From Terriglobia bacterium (GTDB lineage: Bacteria > Acidobacteriota > Thermoanaerobaculia > Thermoanaerobaculales > Thermoanaerobaculaceae), in contig JAIQFQ010000001.1 of NCBI GenBank assembly GCA_020073245.1, forward strand, positions 418,001 to 482,000: a stretch of 64,000 nt of DNA. Direction: 5' to 3'. Under the pieces are notes generated by a model that was not told the DNA's origin, made no database searches, and was given only the letters and a program-made list of their open reading frames with translations. Shown piece after piece: positions 8,060 to 16,246 of the stretch. The position numbers and the translations under genes were made by a program. Numbering within the stretch: the stretch's first letter is position 1; each line of letters opens with the position of its first letter.

Positions 8060-9351
8060 GGGCGTCGGCCGACCTGTTGATGGCAGCGCTCCACAGCGCC
8101 TCCGAGGAGCTGACCGGGAAGGGCGTGCGGTTCGAGGTCTTCGCCCGCCTCGGGGAGAGCGCTCGCCTGAGCCGCGACGCCTTGGGCGCCCTCGAGCGGC
8201 GCTCGAGCCGTGAGTTTGGCGTCGGCTGCCGCGTCAGCGGCGGGGGATGTGCCGGGTTCGGTGCCGCCTCCGGAAGGGGCGCGAGAGCTGGCAGGGAGGC
8301 TGCGCGCATCGCGCTCGGGGCGATGCTTCCCTCACCGGATCCGCTCCCCCCGCGCTCGGTGCTCGGTGTCACGGGAACATCCCTTCCCCATGACGTCCCC
8401 GATGGCGACCAGCTCGACGCGGTCCTGGCCGATGTGGCAACGCGCGTGTCCGGCGGCTCGCACGGCGTGAAGCTCGTGCAGGCGCGGATCCTCGCCGGGA
8501 CCTCCGCCGCCGCACTGGCAACGGGGGAGGGGTTCCACGCCACAGCGACGGCCGGAGGCACGGTGATGGAGTTGCTCGTCGCGCCGCCCGAGGGCCCGTG
8601 GCGGCACTTCCACTTCGCGGCCCCGGTGGTCTCCGACCTCGACCCCGCGACGATCACCGAACGCGTTCAGGAAACCGCACTGCTCGCCACCCGGGGACGC
8701 CAACCGGAGCGGCAGCTCGCCGACGTCCTGCTCGCTCCAGCGGTGGCCGCGCCGATCGTGGAGGCGCTTGCGCGCTATCTGACTGCCACGGGCGACAGAG
8801 ACAGGGAGGTGAGGGTCTCCGGGGTCTGGCGCCTGACCGATGACCGTCTCGGACCCGAGGGGCTGCTTCCCCTCCAGTGGGACGGCGAAGGGCTCCCGGC
8901 ACGGCGAATCGAGCTTATCCAACGTGGCAAGGTCGGCGAACGCCTGGCCACCTGGGAGATTGCCCAGCGGATCGGCGGCCGGCCGGGCGGTGCCGTCCGC
9001 CCCTCGTACCGCCACCCACCGGCGGCGGGGCCGGCCAATCTCGTGGTGCACCCCGCCGCCTCGACACCCCGGTCGACGCTGCTCAGCCGGGTGGCAAGCG
9101 GCTTCTACCTGGCGGCGCCGGCCGGGTCCGTTCGCGTAGACGCGACGGAGGGCCGGTTCGGCGTGCATGCCGCGGCGGTTGCGCTGCGGGAGGGCAGGCC
9201 GGTCGCGGCGCATCCGCTCGTCGAACTGCGCGGCTCCTTCCGGCGCCTCCTCGCCGGCCTGCTCGCGACTGGCGGCGAAAGCGAGAGCTTCTCCCTCTCC
9301 TGTGCTGTCACAACCCCTTCGCTCCTCTTCCACCGCCTCGAGATCGCCTGA
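8056..9351 (+). CDS. PmbA/TldE-like partner protein
   Basis: 431 aa. I take the GTG at 8056 ([12 protein letters not shown]), which overlaps the previous stop; the ORF track start at 7978 lies inside the preceding gene. No HExxxH motif is visible, as expected for the non-catalytic TldE/PmbA partner. The C-terminal region contains the family-like PAASTPRSTLLSRVASGFYL segment and ends SCAVTTPSLLFHRLEIA. Divergent from E. coli PmbA, so the family call rests on the pairing plus weak similarity. Expected to form a heterodimer with the upstream TldD-like chain. Confidence 0.7.
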   Translation: MRASADLLMAALHSASEELTGKGVRFEVFARLGESARLSRDALGALERRSSREFGVGCRVSGGGCAGFGAASGRGARAGREAARIALGAMLPSPDPLPPRSVLGVTGTSLPHDVPDGDQLDAVLADVATRVSGGSHGVKLVQARILAGTSAAALATGEGFHATATAGGTVMELLVAPPEGPWRHFHFAAPVVSDLDPATITERVQETALLATRGRQPERQLADVLLAPAVAAPIVEALARYLTATGDRDREVRVSGVWRLTDDRLGPEGLLPLQWDGEGLPARRIELIQRGKVGERLATWEIAQRIGGRPGGAVRPSYRHPPAAGPANLVVHPAASTPRSTLLSRVASGFYLAAPAGSVRVDATEGRFGVHAAAVALREGRPVAAHPLVELRGSFRRLLAGLLATGGESESFSLSCAVTTPSLLFHRLEIA

Positions 9352-9388
9352 GCGACGGGCCTCCCAGCGATCCGGGATGACGGTTGGG

Positions 9389-9418
9389 TTGACGTGTCAT
9401 ACGATCGTTTGATATATC
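9389..9418 (+). promoter_or_regulatory. sigma-70-type promoter for the tetR-RND operon
   Basis: -35 TTGACG (9389-9394), 18-bp spacer, -10 TATATC (9413-9418). An alternative -10 is TGATAT with 16-bp spacing. It lies 45 bp ahead of the regulator's GTG start, in an otherwise unused gap. Confidence 0.6.
9397..9412. promoter_or_regulatory. candidate TetR-family operator
   Basis: TCATACGATCGTTTGA is a 16-bp inverted repeat (7 of 8 arm bases match) centred on the perfect palindrome ACGATCGT. It fills the spacer between -35 and -10, where repressor binding would block RNA polymerase. The neighbouring TetR-family regulator is the obvious ligand. Confidence 0.6.
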
Positions 9419-9463
9419 TGCTCGGGCAGTTTGCGGCGCCCGCGCCGTAGCTCAGAGAACGAA

Positions 9464-10126
9464 GTGCCCGTCATACAGCGCCAACCTTCGCAGGCCGAAC
9501 ATGGGGCCGAAACGCGGAAGCGTCTTCTCGACACCGCCGAATGCCTCTTTGCCGATCGGGGCTTTGCCGCCACGTCAGTCCGGGACATTACCGCCGCGGC
9601 CGACTGCAACCTCGCGGCAGTCAACTACCATTTCGGCGGAAAGCAGAACCTCTACCGCGAGGTGTTCCGCCGAAGGTTGGCGGCGTTGCGCGAGCAGCGC
9701 ATCGCCAGCATCCACGCCGCTCGCGAGGAGACGGGCTCGCTCGAAGCGGTCCTTGCCGCGTTCGCCGGCACGTTTCTCGAACCGCTGGTCCGACGGGGCC
9801 GCAGCAGGTCGGTCCTCGACCTGCTCCAGCGTGAGATGCTCGACCCCCAGTTGCCGCCGGATATGTACCGGTCGGAGTTCGTCGAGCCCATCAACGGCGT
9901 GCTCGTGTCCGCAATGATGAGTGCGACGCCGGGTCTCGATGTCCGCTCGGCCCGGGTATGCGCCATCTCCGTGATCGGACAACTGGTACAGCTTGCGCGG
10001 CAGGTACGAAGGGCAAGGTTGCAGCCGAGCGCAGGTGATGACGTGTCGGCACTGAGTGAAACCGTCGCTCAGATCGTTCGATTTTCTGCCGCCGGCGTGC
10101 GCGCCTGCGCGAAGCGTGCGAGATGA
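9464..10126 (+). CDS. TetR/AcrR-family transcriptional regulator
   Basis: About 220 aa from GTG 9464; the ORF track begins at an upstream TTG (9431) with no better support. The N-terminal TetR helix-turn-helix is clear: RLLDTAECLFADRGFAATSVRDITAAADCN followed by NYHFGGKQNLYREVF. The C-terminal part (FLEPLVRRGRSRSVLDLLQREMLDPQLPPDMY) resembles the CecR/DUF1956-type ligand domain. First gene of a regulator - TolC - adaptor - RND - RND series, so probably a drug- or metabolite-responsive repressor of the efflux system and of itself through the palindrome at 9397. Confidence 0.9.
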   Translation: MPVIQRQPSQAEHGAETRKRLLDTAECLFADRGFAATSVRDITAAADCNLAAVNYHFGGKQNLYREVFRRRLAALREQRIASIHAAREETGSLEAVLAAFAGTFLEPLVRRGRSRSVLDLLQREMLDPQLPPDMYRSEFVEPINGVLVSAMMSATPGLDVRSARVCAISVIGQLVQLARQVRRARLQPSAGDDVSALSETVAQIVRFSAAGVRACAKRAR

Positions 10127-10203
10127 GAAACCTCAGCCCCGAAAACGGCGTAGACGTTGCCCTGGGCAGCGCGATCATCCAACACTCACGAGGAGAGGAA
10201 AAA

Positions 10204-11688
10204 ATGCAGGACCCCCGACACAGACCTTTCCGCGCAGGGAAGGCGCTGCGTGCCGCATTCGGTGCGCCCGTGATCGCCTTGATGGTGTTCGGCGGCGCTG
10301 CTTCGGCCGGGTGGAAGACCCCACCCGTTCCTCAACGCCCAGACGCTCCGGTCGAGATGCCGACCTCGCCGCCGCCCGAGAACGCCGTCGCCGTCGCCGT
10401 TCCCGAGGACCTTCTGAAACCGGGTGCGACGATAACGCTCGCGAAGGTGGTGGACATCGCTCTGCAGAATAACCCTCTGACCCGGGCCTCGTACCTGCAG
10501 GCGCGCTCCGCCGCGGCTCAACTCGGAAGCAAGAGGGCGCCCTATTACCCGACCGTCAACGTCACCCTGAGCGGAACCCGATCCAACCAGCTCTCGCAAG
10601 ACCCGAACGTGTCGGCGACGGGGGACGTCTACGGCCCCTCGGTGGAGGTCGGCTACCTGCTTCTGGACATGGGAGGACGAGCAGCCGACGCCGATGATGC
10701 CAGGTTTGGCCTGATCGCCGCAGACTGGAGCCACAACGCGACCATCCAGGAAGTGATCCTGGGGGTGGAGACCACGTACGTGCTGTACGTCAACGCCAAG
10801 GCGCAGCTCGAGGCGGCACGGGCCAACGTCAAGGCCGCCGGCACGGCCCTCGATGCCGCGAACGGTCGCCACGACGCCGGCGTGGGCACCATCGCCGACG
10901 TCCTGCAGGCAAAGACGGCTTTCTCGCAGGCGCAGTTCTCACTACAGACCTTCGAAGGCGAGGTCCTCGCACTGCGGGGCGCGCTCGCCACCGCCATGGG
11001 CCTTCCCGCGACCATCCCGTACGATGTCGGGACTCTCCCGGCAGACGTTCCCCTCGACCGCGGCTCCGAGGCGGTCGACAAGTTGATCACGACCGCACGC
11101 GAGCGGCGGCCCGATCTCGCGGCCGCACGCGCGCTGGCGGAGAAGGCGGGTGCACACGTCCGGTCCGTGCGCTCGGAGGGGCTGCCGACGCTTTCGCTCT
11201 CGGCCGCCGCCCAGCGAAGCTACTATCGAACCACCCCGGTGACCGACCCCCACAACTATTGGTCGGCGGGCCTCTTCCTGAGGTTCCCGCTCTTCACCGG
11301 GTTCGCCAACGCGTACAACATCCAGAAGGCCAAGGAGGACGCGGAGGTTGCCCGCGCCCAGGCGGACACGCTCGAGCAGCAGGTGCTCCTGCAGGTCTGG
11401 ACGAGTTACTACGCGTTCCAGACCGCCACCCAGCTCGTCAGGACCAGCCACGACCTCCTCGAAAGCGCCGAGCAATCCGAGCGCGTGGCGCTTGGGCGGT
11501 ACAAGGAGGGTGTCGGCACGATCATCGACCTCCTCACCGCGCAGGCGGCTCTTGCCAGCGCGCGGTCGCAGGACATCCAGGCTCGCTCGGGGTGGTTCGT
11601 CGCCCTGGCTCAGCTCGCCCGCGACACGGGCACGGCCGCCCCTCTCGACCAAGCCATCACCGTCATCAAGGAAGGCACCAGGCCATGA
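10204..11688 (+). CDS. TolC-family outer-membrane efflux channel
   Basis: 494 aa from the ATG at 10204, directly after AGGAGAGGAAAAA; the upstream ATG at 10123 has no comparable ribosome-binding site. Signal peptide AAFGAPVIALMVFGGAASA. Two repeated TolC/OEP halves follow, with the coiled-coil pattern KAAGTALDAANGRHDAGVGTIADVLQAKTAFSQ in the first and ALGRYKEGVGTIIDLLTAQAAL in the second. It forms the outer-membrane duct of the tripartite pump. Its stop overlaps the first ATG (11685) of the adaptor frame by 4 bp. Confidence 0.93.
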   Translation: MQDPRHRPFRAGKALRAAFGAPVIALMVFGGAASAGWKTPPVPQRPDAPVEMPTSPPPENAVAVAVPEDLLKPGATITLAKVVDIALQNNPLTRASYLQARSAAAQLGSKRAPYYPTVNVTLSGTRSNQLSQDPNVSATGDVYGPSVEVGYLLLDMGGRAADADDARFGLIAADWSHNATIQEVILGVETTYVLYVNAKAQLEAARANVKAAGTALDAANGRHDAGVGTIADVLQAKTAFSQAQFSLQTFEGEVLALRGALATAMGLPATIPYDVGTLPADVPLDRGSEAVDKLITTARERRPDLAAARALAEKAGAHVRSVRSEGLPTLSLSAAAQRSYYRTTPVTDPHNYWSAGLFLRFPLFTGFANAYNIQKAKEDAEVARAQADTLEQQVLLQVWTSYYAFQTATQLVRTSHDLLESAEQSERVALGRYKEGVGTIIDLLTAQAALASARSQDIQARSGWFVALAQLARDTGTAAPLDQAITVIKEGTRP

Positions 11689-11720
11689 GACCGTCCGCTT
11701 CGCCCAGGAGAGATGCCCCG

Positions 11721-12878
11721 ATGAACACCACCGCCGCCCAACCCGTCATCCGAACGCAAAGGCCTCGACTGGCCGTACTGCCCGCCCTGACCCTCGCGAT
11801 CGCCCTCCTCAGCTCGTGCGACAACAGCGGGCAACAGAGGAGGGCTCAGCCCCCAGTGCCGGTGACCGCCGCCAAGGTGGTGCAAAAGACGGTTCCCGTG
11901 ACCTTCCGAGCCATCGGTCACGTCGAAGCCGTCGCCACCGTTGCCATCAAGGCCCGCATCGGCGGCGAGCTCCAGAAGGCGTGGTTCATTGAGGGACAGA
12001 CGGTGGCGAAGGGCGCCACCCTGTTCACCATCGACCCGCGTCAGTACGAGGCCGCCCTCCGCCTGGCCGAGGCGCAGCTGTCGAAGGACAGGGCCCTCCT
12101 CGAGAAGGCGGAAGCCGACACCAGGCGGTACGAGGGCCTGGTCAAGCAGGACTTCGTCACGAGGGAGCAGTACGATCAGATCACGTCCACCGCCGCTTCG
12201 CTGCGCGCCAGCGTCGCTGCCGATCAGGCGAACGTCGACAACGCGCGGCTTCAGCTGGCGTACTGCACGATCACCGCCCCCGTCGAAGGTCGCACCGGCA
12301 ACCTCAACGTCAAGCTGGGCAACCTCGTCAAAGCGGACGACACGACTCCCCTCGTCACCGTCAACCAGATCCGGCCGATCTTCGCCACCTTCTCGGTACC
12401 GGCACAACTCCTGCCTCAGCTGACGAGGCACGACGGAGCCCGGATCGGCGTCTCGGCGAGCCTCCCCCAGAACTCGGGTGCGTCCGAGGAGGGCACACTG
12501 ACGTTTGTCGACAATGCCGTCGACACCGCGACCAGCACCATTCTGCTCAAGGCGACGTTCGCCAACCAGGACGAGAGGCTCTGGCCGGGCCAGTTCGTCG
12601 ATGTCGTGGTGACGCTGGGCGAGGAGGCCAATCGCATCGTCGCCCCGGCCCCGGCCGTGCAGACGAGCCAGCAGGGCCAGTACGTGTTCGTGGTCAAGGA
12701 CGACCAGACCGTCGACCTGCGCTCCGTGAAGGTCAACCGCATGGACGAGACGGAGGCCGTCATCGATACCGGGCTGAAAGCGGGCGAGACCGTCGTGACA
12801 GACGGGCAACTCCGGCTCGTGCCGGGGGCGAAGGTCGAGATCAAGGCCGGCCTCGGGAACGCGGAGAAGCAGACATGA
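11721..12878 (+). CDS. RND efflux periplasmic adaptor lipoprotein
   Basis: 385 aa. The ATG at 11721 has AGGAGAG 8 bp upstream; ATG 11685, overlapping the previous stop, is the alternative. A lipoprotein signal ends in LLSSC, placing the mature protein on the membrane. HlyD/AcrA-type organisation follows: barrel-sandwich hybrid (VAIKARIGGELQKAWFIEGQ), an alpha-hairpin (LSKDRALLEKAEADTRRYE), lipoyl half (ITAPVEGRTGN), beta-barrel and membrane-proximal domain. The sequence is close to the MdtA branch. Joins the RND pumps to the TolC-type channel. The stop overlaps the first pump start (ATGA). Confidence 0.93.
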   Translation: MNTTAAQPVIRTQRPRLAVLPALTLAIALLSSCDNSGQQRRAQPPVPVTAAKVVQKTVPVTFRAIGHVEAVATVAIKARIGGELQKAWFIEGQTVAKGATLFTIDPRQYEAALRLAEAQLSKDRALLEKAEADTRRYEGLVKQDFVTREQYDQITSTAASLRASVAADQANVDNARLQLAYCTITAPVEGRTGNLNVKLGNLVKADDTTPLVTVNQIRPIFATFSVPAQLLPQLTRHDGARIGVSASLPQNSGASEEGTLTFVDNAVDTATSTILLKATFANQDERLWPGQFVDVVVTLGEEANRIVAPAPAVQTSQQGQYVFVVKDDQTVDLRSVKVNRMDETEAVIDTGLKAGETVVTDGQLRLVPGAKVEIKAGLGNAEKQT

Positions 12879-15800
12879 ACCTGTCCGGGCTCTTCATCCG
12901 ACGTCCCGTCATGACCACCATCGTCATGGTGGCGGTCCTGATCTTCGGGGCCATGGCATACCGGCTTCTGCCGGTTTCCGACCTGCCCAACGTGGACTTC
13001 CCCACCATCTCGGTGTCCGCGTCGCTTCCAGGGGCCAACCCCGACACCATGGCCGCCTCGGTGGCGACCCCGCTGGAGAAGGAGTTCTCGACCATCGCCG
13101 GCGTCGACCAGATGACCTCCACAAGCGGACTGGGCAGCACGAACATCACGCTGCAGTTCGCCCTCGATCGCGATATCGATGCCGCGGCGCAAGACGTCCA
13201 GGCCGCGATCGCACGCACCGCCCGGCAGTTGCCCCCGGACATGCCCTACCCGCCCACGTACCGAAAGGTCAACCCAGCCGACCAGCCGATCCTGTTCATC
13301 GCCCTGACATCTCCCAGCATTCCCTTGTACCAGCTCGACGAGTACGGTGAGACCATCATCGCGCAGCGCATCTCGATGGTCTCAGGGGTGGCCCAGGTGG
13401 GTGTCTACGGCGGTCAGAAGTATGCGGTGCGGATCCAGCTCGACCCCCGCGAGCTGGCCAGCCGCAACATCAGCATCGGTGAGACCTCGCAAGCCGTCCA
13501 GGCCAACAACGTGAACCTCCCGTCCGGGATCCTCTGGGGACCCGAGAAGTCGTACACGCTCATGACGGCGGGCCAACTCACGGCCGCCGAAGCCTACCGC
13601 CCGATCGTGGTCGCCTACCGCGGCGGCAAGCCGGTACGCCTCGCCGAGCTTGGCAACATCTTGGACGGCGTCGAGAACAACAAGACCGCCGCGTGGTTCA
13701 TGGACCAGCGCTCGATCATGCTGGCGATTCAGAAACAGCCTGGCACGAACACGGTCGAGGTCGCACGCGCCGTGCGCGAGCTGCTGCCCACGTTCGAGAA
13801 GCAGCTCCCGGCCAGCGTTTCGATGCACATCGTGTTCGACCGATCCGAATCGATCCGCGACTCGGTCAACGACGTTAAGGTTACCCTGCTCATCACCCTG
13901 ACCCTGGTGGTGCTGGTGATCTTCATCTTCCTGAGAAACCTCTCCGCGACCGCGATCCCCTCGCTCGCCATGCCGATGTCGATCGTCGGCACGTTTGCGA
14001 TCATGTTCGCGCTCAACTACAGCCTGGACAACCTCTCGCTGATGGCGCTCACGCTCTCGGTCGGGTTCGTGGTGGACGACGCCATCGTCATGCTGGAGAA
14101 CATCTTCCGCCACATGGAAATGGGGAAGAAGGGCTTCCAAGCCGCAATCGACGGGTCGCGGGAGATCGGATTCACGATCGTCTCGATGACGCTCTCGCTC
14201 GCCGCGGTGTTCCTGCCCGTGCTGTTCATGGGAGGGATCGTAGGTCGGCTGTTCCGCGAGTTCGCGGTGAGCATCGGCGCCGCGGTCCTGATTTCGGGCG
14301 TCATCTCGCTGACGCTGACCCCGATGCTGTCGAGCCGGTTCCTCCGGCCGCCGCGCGAGGTCGAGCACCACGCGCTGTACAACGCCTTCGAGGGCGCCTT
14401 CAACGGCCTCCTGAACGGCTACAAGGCGGGGCTCACCTGGTCCCTGGCCCACCGCCGCACCATGATGCTCATCACCGCCGCGGTGACCGTCGTGATGGGC
14501 CTCCTGTTCGGGGTCGTCCCCAAGGGTTTCATCCCGTCCCAGGACGTCGGGATGCTCTCCGGACAGACCGAGGCCGTGGAGGGCATTTCCTTCGACGCCA
14601 TGGCGCGGCACCAGCAGGCCGTCGCGGCGATCCTCAGGGCAGACCCGAACATCGAGGTGTTCGGCTCCTCTGCCGGTGGGCGCGGTGGCGGTTCGTCGAA
14701 CTCGGGCTACATGTTCATCCGGCTCAAACCCCGGAGTCAACGTGAGCTGAACGCCGACGAGATCGTGGAGGAGCTGCGGCCCAAGCTGGCGGCGGTGCCC
14801 GGCATTCGCTCCTACCTGCTGAGCCCTCCAGCCATCCAGGTAGGGGGCCGCCAGAGCCGCGCCCTCTACCAGCTGACCCTATTCGGGCCGGACACCGCGG
14901 AGCTCTACCGCTTCGCCCCTCAGCTCGAGGCGAAGATGCGGGCCCACCCGATGCTGCAGGACGTCAACACCGACCTCCTGCTCAAGAACCCGCAGATCAA
15001 CATCGAAATCCACCGCGACAAAGCCGCGTCCCTCGGCGTCACGCCGCTCGAGATCGAGGACACGCTCTACACGGCCTACGGCACCCGGCAGATCTCCACG
15101 ATCTTCGCGCCGCAGAACGAGTACATGGTGATCATGGAGACCAAGCCGGAGTTCCAGACCGATCTCATGGACCTCTCCCTCCTCTACATGAGGTCGACAA
15201 ACGGTCAGCTCGTGCCTCTCGACTCGCTGGTCAAGACGACCGCAGGCGTCGGCCCGCTCACCGTCAACCACTCCGGCCAGCTCCCCTCCGTGACCCTCTC
15301 GTTCAACCTGAAGCCCGGGGTGGCTCTGGGTCAGGCGACCGCAGAGACCGAGAAGCTGGCCCGCGCCACCCTGCCATCCACGATCTCCTACGTGTTCCAG
15401 GGCACCGCACAGGCGTTCCAGTCATCGATGAAGGGGCTCGGGTTGCTCCTCATCCTGGCCGTGCTGGTGATCTACATGGTGCTCGCCATCCTGTACGAGA
15501 GCTTCATCCACCCGTTCACCATCCTCTCGGCGTTGCCGCTGGCGGGGGCCGGGGCGCTGGCGACCCTGGCGTTGTTTCGGAGCGACCTGAACATCTACGC
15601 CTTTGTCGGGATCATCATGCTGGTCGGCCTCGTGAAGAAGAACGGGATCATCATGATCGACTTCGCCATCGAAGCGCAGAAGGCGGGAAAGTCACCGAGG
15701 GATGCGATCTACGAGGCGTGCGTCGTGCGGTTCCGGCCGATCATGATGACCACCATGGCGGCGCTCTTCGGCACGCTCCCCATCGCGCTGGGCTTCGGCG

Positions 15801-15991
15801 CCGGGGCCGAGGCGCGGCGTCCCCTCGGGCTCGCGGTCGTGGGAGGCCTCCTCGTGTCCCAGTCGCTGACGCTGTTCATCACCCCGGTGATCTACACCTA
15901 CATGGAGAGCTTCCAGAAGAAGCTCGGCTCGTGGCTGTGGTTCCTCGGAGGGCGGGAGAGCCACACACCGACATCAGCGACGACGGCTTGA
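12875..15991 (+). CDS. RND efflux transporter, first copy (MdtB/C-like HAE1)
   Basis: 1038 aa, full length for an HAE1 hydrophobe/amphiphile efflux pump. N-terminus MNLSGLFIRRPVMTTIVMVAV is typical. Twelve transmembrane helices in two repeats; the proton-relay pair is in TM4 (GFVVDDAIVMLEN), with TM10 lysine in VGLVKKNGIIMIDFA. The large porter domains carry the usual GSTNITLQFALDRDID region. It is closest in style to MdtB/MdtC. Followed after 255 bp by a full-length paralogue, as in mdtBC, where the two chains form a mixed trimer. Confidence 0.95.
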   Translation: MNLSGLFIRRPVMTTIVMVAVLIFGAMAYRLLPVSDLPNVDFPTISVSASLPGANPDTMAASVATPLEKEFSTIAGVDQMTSTSGLGSTNITLQFALDRDIDAAAQDVQAAIARTARQLPPDMPYPPTYRKVNPADQPILFIALTSPSIPLYQLDEYGETIIAQRISMVSGVAQVGVYGGQKYAVRIQLDPRELASRNISIGETSQAVQANNVNLPSGILWGPEKSYTLMTAGQLTAAEAYRPIVVAYRGGKPVRLAELGNILDGVENNKTAAWFMDQRSIMLAIQKQPGTNTVEVARAVRELLPTFEKQLPASVSMHIVFDRSESIRDSVNDVKVTLLITLTLVVLVIFIFLRNLSATAIPSLAMPMSIVGTFAIMFALNYSLDNLSLMALTLSVGFVVDDAIVMLENIFRHMEMGKKGFQAAIDGSREIGFTIVSMTLSLAAVFLPVLFMGGIVGRLFREFAVSIGAAVLISGVISLTLTPMLSSRFLRPPREVEHHALYNAFEGAFNGLLNGYKAGLTWSLAHRRTMMLITAAVTVVMGLLFGVVPKGFIPSQDVGMLSGQTEAVEGISFDAMARHQQAVAAILRADPNIEVFGSSAGGRGGGSSNSGYMFIRLKPRSQRELNADEIVEELRPKLAAVPGIRSYLLSPPAIQVGGRQSRALYQLTLFGPDTAELYRFAPQLEAKMRAHPMLQDVNTDLLLKNPQINIEIHRDKAASLGVTPLEIEDTLYTAYGTRQISTIFAPQNEYMVIMETKPEFQTDLMDLSLLYMRSTNGQLVPLDSLVKTTAGVGPLTVNHSGQLPSVTLSFNLKPGVALGQATAETEKLARATLPSTISYVFQGTAQAFQSSMKGLGLLLILAVLVIYMVLAILYESFIHPFTILSALPLAGAGALATLALFRSDLNIYAFVGIIMLVGLVKKNGIIMIDFAIEAQKAGKSPRDAIYEACVVRFRPIMMTTMAALFGTLPIALGFGAGAEARRPLGLAVVGGLLVSQSLTLFITPVIYTYMESFQKKLGSWLWFLGGRESHTPTSATTA

Positions 15992-16014
15992 TGGACACCC
16001 TGCGGAAAGATGAG

Positions 16015-16038
16015 ACGGGCGGCCTCCGGGCCGCCCGT
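16015..16038. terminator. strong hairpin between the two RND genes
   Basis: ACGGGCGGCC-TCCG-GGCCGCCCGT: a perfect 10-bp GC stem with a 4-base loop, 24 bp after the first pump's stop. On the plus strand no T-tract follows (CGCCTTCCTCC). On the minus strand it is followed by CTCATCTTT. It could attenuate or protect the transcript between the pumps. Confidence 0.55.
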
Positions 16039-16246
16039 CGCCTTCCTCCACAACGTCGTCCGGCGTGACCTCATGGCCGTCGATGTCGTACCCCTCTTCC
16101 ACCCGGAAGAACAGCGGCGTCACCGGCGTTGTACTTCCAGACCGAGGCTCGCAAGGCGCGAGCGGCTCCAGGTGGAGATCGTCACAGGGCGCCGCCGAGA
16201 CCCGCCGGGGTCTCGATCGCCTGGGAAAAGGTGAGGACCGCGAAGC

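Noticed and set aside
13382-14740. 452-aa minus-strand ORF opposite the first RND pump
   Set aside because: Same kind of low-complexity antisense shadow.
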